Part shown: positions 1 through 7,454 of the stretch, one piece after another
Numbering within the stretch: the stretch's first letter is position 1
How the letters are laid out: each line of letters starts with the position of its first letter
Source: Bacteroidales bacterium
Lineage (GTDB): Bacteria > Bacteroidota > Bacteroidia > Bacteroidales > VadinHA17
Direction of reading: 5' to 3'
Length of the DNA: 64,000 bases
NCBI GenBank assembly: GCA_003142255.1
Contig: PLLO01000005.1
Span: 36,935 to 100,934, forward strand
Made by a program: the position numbers and the translations under genes
Notes under the pieces: model-generated
What the model was told of the DNA's origin: nothing
What the model saw: only the letters and a program-made list of their open reading frames with translations
Databases searched by the model: none

Positions 1-564
1 AATTTCGGTCTGAGGGGTGAAGCTGCGTACACACTTCCTTACAAATCGTACAAAGAGTATGAATATGTTCCATGCCGCGAAATAAGCTGGGTTACCGGAT
101 TCGACTGGAGTTCAGGTAACTGGCGCTTCACAGGCGAATATTCCGGCAAAGCCATTCCGGACTTTATAGCTCCTTCCGTTGACCCGTTTATAGGAACGGA
201 GATGGATCTGGCTCAGCTGGCTCTTCTGATGGGAACTCCCGGGTTCGATCTCAGGGAATATGTCCGCCAGGAAGTAAGCTCATTTAACAGGCTCTATAAT
301 TACCAGCTTAAGAGATCGTACCATTCTGCTGCGTTCAGAGTAGAGACAGATCTTTTATACAGCAAACTGACAGCCTCGGTATTTACACTTTACAACATAA
401 CGACCCGTGACCTTCTCGTTATGCCAGAGTTAAGATATAAGCCGTCTGATGGTGTCACCATAAGTGCTGGTGCTGATTATTATTCCGGCAGGAAAGGCTC
501 ACTATATGATATAGTCGATGATTTCATGAATTGCATCAGAATTGGAGTAAGAGTTGATTTTTAA
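1..564 (+). CDS. Outer-membrane beta-barrel protein, 3' part only (cut by window edge)
   Basis: The reading frame is open from base 1, so the true start lies outside the window; 187 residues are visible. The chain alternates short aromatic and polar stretches (for example WVTGFDWSSGNWRFTGEYSG) and ends in IRIGVRVDF, a terminal Phe typical of outer-membrane barrels recognised by BamA. It overlaps or abuts the RND exporter gene that follows, with only 4 bases between its stop and the preferred ATG of that gene. The context (barrel, RND/MMPL pump, LolA-like protein) recalls the DUF1302-MMPL-DUF1329 sets of proteobacteria, which are suspected to move lipids. The family was not identified, so the substrate is unknown. 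Confidence 0.7.
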   Translation, partial: NFGLRGEAAYTLPYKSYKEYEYVPCREISWVTGFDWSSGNWRFTGEYSGKAIPDFIAPSVDPFIGTEMDLAQLALLMGTPGFDLREYVRQEVSSFNRLYNYQLKRSYHSAAFRVETDLLYSKLTASVFTLYNITTRDLLVMPELRYKPSDGVTISAGADYYSGRKGSLYDIVDDFMNCIRIGVRVDF

Positions 565-568
565 AACT

Positions 569-2932
569 ATGACACAGTTTATAATTAAATATCGCTGGTA
601 TATAATAATATCCTGTTTCCTGATAGGGATCGCCTTTGCTTGTCTTATCCCGTTGTCAAAGACTGATCCGGAAATCAGAAATTATATTCCCGCCGGATTG
701 AAATCGAGGGTTGAGACAGACAAGATCGAGAAAGAGTTTGGCGTACAGGATATGGTAATGCTTCTCTTTCAGGATTCATCAATAATCACACATGATAACC
801 TGAAGCAGATCAAAGAGATTGACCATGATATCTCAACCATGAGTGATATTGCCAGCAGGATATCGCCATTTACAGTGAAGAGCATAATCAGTTCGGAAGG
901 GATGATGAAAGTCGACCCTATGATAAGAAGGATCCCCACTGACGCTGAAGAAACTTCTGCACTGAAAAAGGATATTCTGGATAACCGGTTTGCGCGCGAC
1001 ATAGTTGTCTCATCAGACATGACTGCAGCTGCAATCACTGCTACAATCGACAACCCGGGTAATGAGCGAACCACCCTTCATAAGATTGACTCGATAATAG
1101 CTGCTCATCCCGGCAAAGCCAGAGTGCTTAAGGGTGGACTACCTTACATCAGGCAGCATATTATGAAGGATGTTCGCAGAGATGCTGTGATCCTTGTACC
1201 GCTTGCCCTGCTGATCATGCTCCTGGTTCTAAAGCTCACATTAGGTGAATGGGAGAGCGTAATGATGCCTTTTACAGTCGTACTGCTTTCGACCTGCCTG
1301 AGCATGGGATTAATACCGTTGCTTGGGTGGAAAATGTCAATAATCACACTACTTGTCCCGGTGATACTTATCGGAGTAGCCAATAACTATGGGATCTATC
1401 TTGTAGCACGTTTCCAGGAAATAAGTCTAAGTCATGCTGAATATTCCCGTGATCAGATAATCAGGGAGCTGACAGGGTCGCTTAATATGCCTATCCTGTT
1501 CAGCGGACTGACGACAATCGCAGGCATCCTCGGATTGCTTACACATTCAATAATACCTGCCAGGCAGGTCGGAGTACTTGCTGCAACCGGAGTTACTGTC
1601 GCACTGCTTATGAGTCTTTTTTTTATTCCTGCTCTTATATTCATGCGCAGAAAAGGTTATACAGCCAGGAAAAAGGGCAAAACTGATTCCATAATGTTCA
1701 CCAGGCTTACCGATTTTCTCTCCCGTATCACAACGAGACATCCTGGCAAGGTGATTATCATATCCTCATTTCTGACATTGATAATATCATCAGGCATATT
1801 TCTGCTTAAAACCGAGACAAATCAGGAAAACTACTTTCCAAAGAATAATCCGATAAAGCAGGCTTCGAAAGTAATAAACGGTAAGTTCGGAGGGTCACAG
1901 ACAATTTCTGTAATGGTAGCCGGTGATATAAAAGACCCGGCAATTATGAATGGAATAGATAAACTTACACGGCAGGTTGAAAACATGAAAGGTGTTGGTG
2001 AAGTATTTTCAATATCTCAGGCGGTCAGGGAAATGAGCAAAGCTCTCTTTACTCCAGGGGAAGATGGCTATGACCATATCCCTTCAACCGCTGAAGGTAT
2101 TGCCCAGATGTTTGAACTTTACAATATGAGCGGCGATCCAGCCGATTTTAAACAGCTTATAAACCCTGAAAACAGCAAGGCTCATATACTGATCAAGCTA
2201 ACTGACCCGGAAAAGAGTACAATTACTGATCTGGTAAAAAAGATCTCAGAGCTAACTGCTCAGGTACCTGCTGAAATTACAATTGGCGGATATGCAATAA
2301 TAATGGCCGATTTTACAGGATCGCTGATCCGTGGACAGATATCTTCTCTCCTCTTTGCACTGATCACAGTGGCCATACTGCTCACTATAATATTCAGATC
2401 ATTAAAGGGTGGTTTGATTGGTTCAATCCCGCTGGCAGCTTCAATCCTGATCCTTTTCGGGTTCATGGGATATACCGGAATTGCCCTTGATAGTGCAACT
2501 GCGCTTCTTTCATCTATAATGATCGGTGTAGGTGTTGATTTCACAATTCAGTATATCTGGTGCTTTAATATCCACATCAGGAAAGGATTATCTTATGAAG
2601 AATCGACCAGGGCTTCACTCTCAACTATTGGCCGAAGCATACTGATCAATGCATTCAGCGTCATGGCAGGATTCTCGGCTCTTATATTTTCAGGCTTTAC
2701 GTCAATAAGATTCTTTGGTTATTTGGTCATAATTTCAATTGGATCATGCCTGATAGGCGCAATTGTACTTATCCCTGCAATAATTGTTTGGTTCAGACCT
2801 AGTTTTATTGAAAATGATATGAGTAATTCAAAAAAGAAAAAATATGAAAAAAGGAATAGTGATATTAATGTTTCTGCTACCCCTTTTGCAGGTCTCAGGC
2901 CAGCAGCAGGATGCAGGACAGATTATGAGTAA
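569..2932 (+). CDS. RND superfamily exporter, MMPL/HAE2-like
   Basis: An inner-membrane transporter of about 787 residues with the duplicated RND plan. Each half has one N-terminal membrane helix, a periplasmic loop and a cluster of about five helices (around residues 205-365 and 600-760). The loops are much shorter than in AcrB, as in MMPL proteins that export lipids or hopanoids. The acidic/small-residue helix motif GVGVDFTIQYIWCF in the second half fits the proton-relay helix of the family. An upstream TTG at 554 is in frame, but the ATG at 569 follows the preceding stop and gives MTQFIIKYRWY, the normal start of such pumps. The C-terminal tail (last about 35 residues, polar and lysine-rich) lies over the start of the next gene and is probably not functional. 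Confidence 0.85.
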   Translation: MTQFIIKYRWYIIISCFLIGIAFACLIPLSKTDPEIRNYIPAGLKSRVETDKIEKEFGVQDMVMLLFQDSSIITHDNLKQIKEIDHDISTMSDIASRISPFTVKSIISSEGMMKVDPMIRRIPTDAEETSALKKDILDNRFARDIVVSSDMTAAAITATIDNPGNERTTLHKIDSIIAAHPGKARVLKGGLPYIRQHIMKDVRRDAVILVPLALLIMLLVLKLTLGEWESVMMPFTVVLLSTCLSMGLIPLLGWKMSIITLLVPVILIGVANNYGIYLVARFQEISLSHAEYSRDQIIRELTGSLNMPILFSGLTTIAGILGLLTHSIIPARQVGVLAATGVTVALLMSLFFIPALIFMRRKGYTARKKGKTDSIMFTRLTDFLSRITTRHPGKVIIISSFLTLIISSGIFLLKTETNQENYFPKNNPIKQASKVINGKFGGSQTISVMVAGDIKDPAIMNGIDKLTRQVENMKGVGEVFSISQAVREMSKALFTPGEDGYDHIPSTAEGIAQMFELYNMSGDPADFKQLINPENSKAHILIKLTDPEKSTITDLVKKISELTAQVPAEITIGGYAIIMADFTGSLIRGQISSLLFALITVAILLTIIFRSLKGGLIGSIPLAASILILFGFMGYTGIALDSATALLSSIMIGVGVDFTIQYIWCFNIHIRKGLSYEESTRASLSTIGRSILINAFSVMAGFSALIFSGFTSIRFFGYLVIISIGSCLIGAIVLIPAIIVWFRPSFIENDMSNSKKKKYEKRNSDINVSATPFAGLRPAAGCRTDYE

Positions 2933-3614
2933 AAGCCGCGAGCTTACCCTTACAAATTCATTGAGCGCTACATTAAGCCTCTCGATTACGGAAAAAAACG
3001 GGTCTGTGAGGAACAGAACCATTTCCATGACATCAAAAAGCTTCCCTGAAGGTGTGGAAAAGAGATTCATTAAATTTCTTAATCCCGCAGATGTGAGAGG
3101 CACAGCAATGCTGATCTTTGATAATAAGAATTCGGCAGATGAGATGTGGATCTACCTCCCGGCTTTGAAGAAGACACGCCGCATCGTATCGTCTGAAAAA
3201 GGAAAGAGCTTCATGAGCTCTGAATTTTCGAATGCAGATATGAGCTCTCCTTCTCTCTCCGATTTTACAAACAAACATATCGGATCTTCCGGAAAAGATA
3301 ACCAATGGGTCATAGAGAGCATCCCGGTAAGCCAGGACAAGGCAGCTGAATATGGTTATTCAAGGAAGATAACCTGGTTCAGCATGGATAAATGCCAGGT
3401 AAATAAAATGGAATTCTATAATTTTGATAATGAGCTGTTCAAAATAATTGAAATTAAAAGCGTTCATCCTTTACCTGAAGGAAAGTATCTAATCCAGGAG
3501 ATGACTGCAAGTAATGTCCTGACAGGAAGAAAATCAGCCATTTCCTTCACCAATATCTATGATAATCCAAAGATTGATGATTCAGTGTTTACCGTTCAGA
3601 ACCTTGAACGCTAG
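2844..3614 (+). CDS. LolA-like outer membrane lipoprotein-sorting protein (periplasmic)
   Basis: A 256-residue exported protein. It opens with a signal peptide (MKKGIVILMFLLPLLQVSG, cut near QQQDAG) followed by a LolA-like half-barrel fold typical of PF17131 proteins; DEMWIYLPALKKTRRI is the characteristic strand pair. Proteins of this type accompany MMPL pumps and probably carry a lipid or lipoprotein across the periplasm. The gene begins 89 bases inside the end of the pump gene in another frame, so translation is probably coupled. The specific cargo cannot be told from sequence. Confidence 0.8.
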   Translation: MKKGIVILMFLLPLLQVSGQQQDAGQIMSKSRELTLTNSLSATLSLSITEKNGSVRNRTISMTSKSFPEGVEKRFIKFLNPADVRGTAMLIFDNKNSADEMWIYLPALKKTRRIVSSEKGKSFMSSEFSNADMSSPSLSDFTNKHIGSSGKDNQWVIESIPVSQDKAAEYGYSRKITWFSMDKCQVNKMEFYNFDNELFKIIEIKSVHPLPEGKYLIQEMTASNVLTGRKSAISFTNIYDNPKIDDSVFTVQNLER

Positions 3615-3651
3615 TATCTCAGCTCTGTTTTATCACCTCGATTAAGTTTTC

Positions 3652-3659
3652 TACATTTG
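3652..3659 (+). promoter_or_regulatory. Bacteroidota -7 element for mnmE
   Basis: TACATTTG matches TAnnTTTG exactly. It lies 15 bases before the ATG at 3675 and spans a possible TTG start at 3657, which argues that translation begins at 3675. No clear TTTG -33 box is visible. Confidence 0.55.
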
Positions 3660-3674
3660 CATCAAAGTGGTTTT

Positions 3675-5078
3675 ATGATCAGAACCGGCGAAACTATTTG
3701 TGCTCCGGCTTCGGGAAACGGCGGTGCAATAGCAGTTATAAGAGTCAGCGGTCCGCAAAGTCTGGCAATATGCGGAAAGATATTCTTTCCCTCCGATATT
3801 AAAATTAAACTGGAGGAGCAGAAGGGATATTCTATCGTTTACGGTGAAATAAGGACTGGAGATGATATCATTGATGAAGTGTTGGTCAGCGTTTTCAGGG
3901 CTCCTCACTCCTATACAGGAGAAGAATCTATTGAGATATCTTGCCATGCATCAAAATACATTCAGCAAAAGGTTCTTGAACTGTTAATCAGAAATGGAGC
4001 TGTTGCGGCACAGCCGGGTGAATTCACCCAAAGGGCATTCCTGAATGGCAAGATGGATTTGTCGCAGGCTGAAGCCGTTGCCGACCTTATTGCAGCGGAA
4101 TCAGGTAAGGCTCACAGGATTGCTATCAACCAGATGCGCGGAACATTCTCCGATGAGATCAGCATACTCAGAGCCGACCTTCTTCATTTTGCATCACTAA
4201 TAGAACTTGAACTTGATTTCGGAGAAGAAGATGTTGAATTTGCCGACAGAAACCAGCTCAGGGAGATAGTATTAAAAGTGCTTTCCATTACAAAGGATCT
4301 TACTTCATCATTCAATTTAGGTAATGCAATTAAAAACGGTGTTCCTGTGGTAATTACAGGAAGAACAAACACAGGTAAATCGACACTCCTGAACCTGCTT
4401 CTCAAGGATGAAAAAGCTATTGTTTCAGAGATTCCGGGAACCACAAGGGACTATATCGAAGATACAATTGTGATAGACGGCATATTATATCGGTTTATTG
4501 ATACTGCAGGGTTAAGGAAGTCGGGCGATATTATCGAAAACCTTGGAATTAAGAGGACATACAAAAAGATCAGTGAAGCCTCAATTGTACTCCTGGTGGC
4601 AGATGTAAATGAAGGCTTTCCCCCACTTGATGGCACTCTGCAAGATTTGCGAAGGCAGCAAACTGGTTCAAACAGAAAACTGATTATCCTGGTAAACAAA
4701 ATTGACGACGACAGAAATAATTTAAGGAATGAATACACTCGTAAATCCCTCCTTCAGGATAATGAGCAGATACTGTTTATCTCAGCAAAGACAGGTTCGG
4801 GAATTGATGAACTGAAGTTGAAGCTTGGTGAAATTGCAGGTAATGAAAAGGTTGAGGAAGAAAGTATAATAATCACAAATATAAGGCATTATGATGCGTT
4901 ACTGAAAGTGTCAGAGAGCCTTGAAAGAGTATTGTCCGGACTTGATAATAAGATCCCTGAGGATCTCATCGCTATTGATGTACGGCAAGCAATTCACTAT
5001 CTTGGAGAGATATCAGGGGAGATTACAACCGATGAAATTTTAGGCAATATTTTTAAAAATTTCTGTATTGGAAAATAG
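3675..5078 (+). CDS. mnmE: tRNA uridine-5-carboxymethylaminomethyl(34) synthesis GTPase MnmE
   Basis: MnmE works with MnmG to install the cmnm5 group on U34 of tRNAs reading two-codon boxes; it is cytosolic. The 467-residue chain has the N-terminal folate-binding domain (ETICAPASGNGGAIAVIRVSG), a helical domain, and an inserted G domain. The G1 loop GRTNTGKST lies near residue 229, followed by PGTTRDY, DTAGLR and NKID. The protein ends in CIGK, the conserved C-terminal C-x-G-K motif whose Cys is needed for activity. The start at 3675 is chosen because the upstream in-frame TTG overlaps the promoter. Length is normal for the family. Confidence 0.97.
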   Translation: MIRTGETICAPASGNGGAIAVIRVSGPQSLAICGKIFFPSDIKIKLEEQKGYSIVYGEIRTGDDIIDEVLVSVFRAPHSYTGEESIEISCHASKYIQQKVLELLIRNGAVAAQPGEFTQRAFLNGKMDLSQAEAVADLIAAESGKAHRIAINQMRGTFSDEISILRADLLHFASLIELELDFGEEDVEFADRNQLREIVLKVLSITKDLTSSFNLGNAIKNGVPVVITGRTNTGKSTLLNLLLKDEKAIVSEIPGTTRDYIEDTIVIDGILYRFIDTAGLRKSGDIIENLGIKRTYKKISEASIVLLVADVNEGFPPLDGTLQDLRRQQTGSNRKLIILVNKIDDDRNNLRNEYTRKSLLQDNEQILFISAKTGSGIDELKLKLGEIAGNEKVEEESIIITNIRHYDALLKVSESLERVLSGLDNKIPEDLIAIDVRQAIHYLGEISGEITTDEILGNIFKNFCIGK

Positions 5079-5092
5079 ATTTCCGTAATTAT

Positions 5093-5302
5093 ATGCAAAA
5101 AACGGACAAATTGACCACCCTTCCGGGTGGCGGTCGTAATATGGATGGTGATTTCGTCGACGTTGGGAATAACGGTATCTGGTGGACTTCTTCGAAGAAC
5201 TATCGGGCAGTGATCTTAAATAGCGACGATGTATTAAGCAGTGGTGTCACAGACTGGGTGTTGGAGAGAGTTGGTTTTTCTGTTCGTTGTATTAAAGATT
5301 AG
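5093..5302 (+). pseudogene. Truncated FISUMP-domain fragment
   Basis: Sixty-nine codons whose last about 60 residues match the C-terminal half of the Fibrobacter succinogenes major paralogous (FISUMP) domain: LPGGGRNMDGDF, then GNNGIWWTSS, then the closing FSVRCIKD. The N-terminal half of the domain (the WMAENL/W-x-V-P part) and any signal peptide are absent. The same closing motif (MSVRCIKD) ends the FISUMP domain of the protein at the right edge of the window. It begins 14 bases after mnmE and is followed by a good terminator, so it may still be co-transcribed. Most likely a leftover of recombination or deletion; a functional mini-protein is less likely. Confidence 0.7.
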
Positions 5303-5326
5303 GATTGATTACAGCCTATTGCCAGT

Positions 5327-5352
5327 CCTCGGATCAGCTCCGGGGCTTTTTA
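5327..5352 (+). terminator. Rho-independent terminator after mnmE and the FISUMP fragment
   Basis: A 7-bp stem CCTCGGA/TCCGGGG (one G-T pair) with loop TCAGC is followed by CTTTTT. It is placed 24 bases after the stop of the FISUMP fragment. Confidence 0.75.
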
Positions 5353-5495
5353 TTAATAGAAAACCAGCACCCCTTAGAATGTCATAAATTAATCCCACAA
5401 TTTGGAAGTTAAATGAAAGGATGCTGGCAGAATCAAAGATAATAAATTTTTTAATTCAATTAAATCGCAATAACAGAAGTTCATTCATGCCATCA

Positions 5496-5527
5496 TTTGC
5501 GTTGCTTTGCAGCATTTCATACATTTA
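5496..5527 (+). promoter_or_regulatory. Bacteroidota promoter for the TPR lipoprotein
   Basis: TTTG at 5496-5499 is followed after 20 bases by TACATTTA (5520-5527), close to the TTTG-N19-20-TAnnTTTG consensus. It lies 16 bases before the ATG at 5544 and inside the longer open frame, which supports the downstream start. Confidence 0.5.
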
Positions 5528-5543
5528 TAGAAAATATATAATT

Positions 5544-6341
5544 ATGAAAAGAATATTTTATTTAATAATTGTATTGTCAATAACATTTGTAGGATGTAGC
5601 CCAAATCCGAGGAAGTACGTTGAGAGAGGGATTGATAAGTTTGCTCACAAAGACTTTGAAGGAGCAATTCTTGACTATAATAAGGCATTAGAAATTAACC
5701 CTGAATTTTCAGATGCTTTTTATTGCAGAGGATCTGCAAAGGATGATCTGAAAGACTATATGGGTGCAATTTCTGACTATAATAAGGCAATTGAACTTAA
5801 CCCTAATAAGGAAGCAGAACCTTATTTTAGCAGAGGAGTTGCAAAGCGCCATCTTGAAGACTACAATGGAGCAATTGACGACTATACAAAGGCTATCGAG
5901 CTTAATCCCAAGTATACATATTATTATTTTCGAGGATTTGCTAAGGATCATCTTCAAGACTATCAAGGAGCAATTGACGACTATACAAAGGCTATCGAGC
6001 TTGATCCTGAAGATGCAAATGTTTATTATGATCGAGGACTTGCTAAGGATCATCTTCAAGACTATCATGGAGAACTTGACGACTTTACAAAGGCTTTCGA
6101 GCTTGATCCTGAAAATGTAGATGCTGATAATTATTATAATCGAGGAAGTGCAAAAGAACACCTAAAATACTATTTGGGTGCAATGGATGATTATACTGAA
6201 GCAATTGACATTGATCCTCAATTTTCAAAGGCTTATCATAATAGAGGGATGTTAAAAATAAAAATAGGGCTGAAAGACAGTGGGGATTCTGATTTATCAA
6301 AAGCGGCAGAATTAGATTCCATAAGCTTAGGAAGAAATTAA
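5544..6341 (+). CDS. TPR-repeat lipoprotein
   Basis: A 265-residue protein that starts with a lipoprotein signal (MKRIFYLIIVLSITFVGC) whose lipobox Cys is followed by SPN. The rest is a run of about seven 34-residue tetratricopeptide repeats of the form YxxRGxAKxxLxDYxGAIxDYTKAIELxP. TPR solenoids bind proteins, so it is likely an envelope scaffold; the partner is unknown. An upstream in-frame ATG at 5421 would add 41 residues before the signal peptide and is rejected because of the promoter and lipobox. The middle repeats are nearly identical at the DNA level, with copies of one block starting at 5868, 5967 and 6069, pointing to recent tandem duplication. One unit is a residue short (99 instead of 102 bases). 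Confidence 0.85.
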   Translation: MKRIFYLIIVLSITFVGCSPNPRKYVERGIDKFAHKDFEGAILDYNKALEINPEFSDAFYCRGSAKDDLKDYMGAISDYNKAIELNPNKEAEPYFSRGVAKRHLEDYNGAIDDYTKAIELNPKYTYYYFRGFAKDHLQDYQGAIDDYTKAIELDPEDANVYYDRGLAKDHLQDYHGELDDFTKAFELDPENVDADNYYNRGSAKEHLKYYLGAMDDYTEAIDIDPQFSKAYHNRGMLKIKIGLKDSGDSDLSKAAELDSISLGRN

Positions 6342-6398
6342 GAAATACTGCCAATAAACAAGCTATTACCATAAAGTTGTAATAACAGAACTAGAATA

Positions 6399-6595
6399 TT
6401 ATCTGTAATTTGTCAGCATAGCCATCAGTACTTCAGGTGTCTTTAATTTGCTTTATCCGCGAAGCCAAATCCTTTTGAATAGATCATTGCCTCATTGTCG
6501 ATGACAGATATACTTGCACCAGTAATCTTATGAATTTTAATGTTTTGAAGGATAATTTTGTCTATCCTGTCTAAGATGTCATTATTGATCGACAT
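6399..6595 (-). pseudogene. Decayed N-terminal fragment of a serine hydrolase (beta-lactamase-like)
   Basis: On the minus strand an ATG at 6595 opens 50 codons ending at TAA 6443. It contains KITGASISVIDNE and YSKGFGFADK, which are the typical opening strands of class C beta-lactamase-like serine hydrolases (PF00144). After a one-base slip near the stop the homology seems to go on as LKTPEVLMAM before a second stop at 6399. The catalytic SxxK region and the remaining roughly 300 residues are missing. No partner fragment was seen nearby. It occupies most of the gap between the TPR gene and marC. Confidence 0.6.
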
Positions 6596-6709
6596 AAATT
6601 TGTTAATGTTTGTGTTTCAAATATAGAAATATATTTGCTCGATGGCCTACAATCTGAAGCAGAGATCAAAATACTTACTACCTTGCAAATAATATAATAG
6701 TTTAATAGA

Positions 6710-7345
6710 ATGACGGATCTCGCATTATTTCTACCTACTGTTTTTCTTGGATTCTTCGCAATGTTAAACCCGATTGGCAATACTCCTGTATTTATATCTA
6801 TGGTCGGCAATGCTGACAGATCGATAATTAAAAAAGTTGCTTTCAGGGCTGTGTTGACTGCGTTTATTATAATTACAATCTTCAGTCTTTTCGGACATCT
6901 GATTTTCAGGATGTTTGGCATTACCCTTCCTGCTTTTCAGATTGCCGGAGGAATAATTGTGTTTTTTATCGGCTATAATCTGCTTCAGGGTAAAGTATCC
7001 GGAGCACTACATTCTAAAGTACAGGTTACTTTAAGTTCATATGAAGACATGGCAATTTCGCCTCTTGGGATTCCTCTTCTTGCAGGACCAGGGACAATAT
7101 CAACAGCAATGAACTTTGTAGGTGAAGGGAAAAGCTTTCTTTACACAATACTCATAGTTCTGATCTTCGCCCTGGTATGCGGGATTACATATCTTATGTT
7201 CATACTGAGCCAAAAAATTGCAGACAGACTCAGCCAGTCAATCATAAAAGTAATATCGAGAATAATGGGGTTGATCCTTGCCGTCATAGCTGTCCAGATG
7301 TTTATAAACGGGATATTTAATGTGATTAAAGAGTTTCCCAGGTGA
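6710..7345 (+). CDS. MarC family integral membrane protein
   Basis: A 211-residue protein with six predicted membrane helices arranged as two repeated halves. The first helix carries FAMLNPIGNTPVF and the second half LGIPLLAGPGTIST, both hallmarks of the MarC/UPF0056 family. The family was once linked to antibiotic resistance, but that has been withdrawn; small-molecule or amino-acid export has been suggested. It stands alone, convergent with the large WD40-caspase gene. Length is as usual for the family. Confidence 0.9.
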   Translation: MTDLALFLPTVFLGFFAMLNPIGNTPVFISMVGNADRSIIKKVAFRAVLTAFIIITIFSLFGHLIFRMFGITLPAFQIAGGIIVFFIGYNLLQGKVSGALHSKVQVTLSSYEDMAISPLGIPLLAGPGTISTAMNFVGEGKSFLYTILIVLIFALVCGITYLMFILSQKIADRLSQSIIKVISRIMGLILAVIAVQMFINGIFNVIKEFPR

Positions 7346-7454
7346 CGGTCACTTTATATGTAAATCTCGAAGAGTTTTCAGGTATAAAATAAAAGCTGTG
7401 CAACGATAACCCTGAACTATTGTCATTCAGAAGACATCTTCCTTTAAGACCATT

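Noticed and set aside
3657..3674. TTG start for MnmE giving six extra residues
   Set aside because: The TTG is inside the TACATTTG promoter element and the family begins at MIRTGETICA.
5709..6161. 150-codon minus-strand frame with repeated Ser/Ile/Cys segments
   Set aside because: It is a shadow of the plus-strand TPR repeats and shares their DNA periodicity; no signal or family motif.
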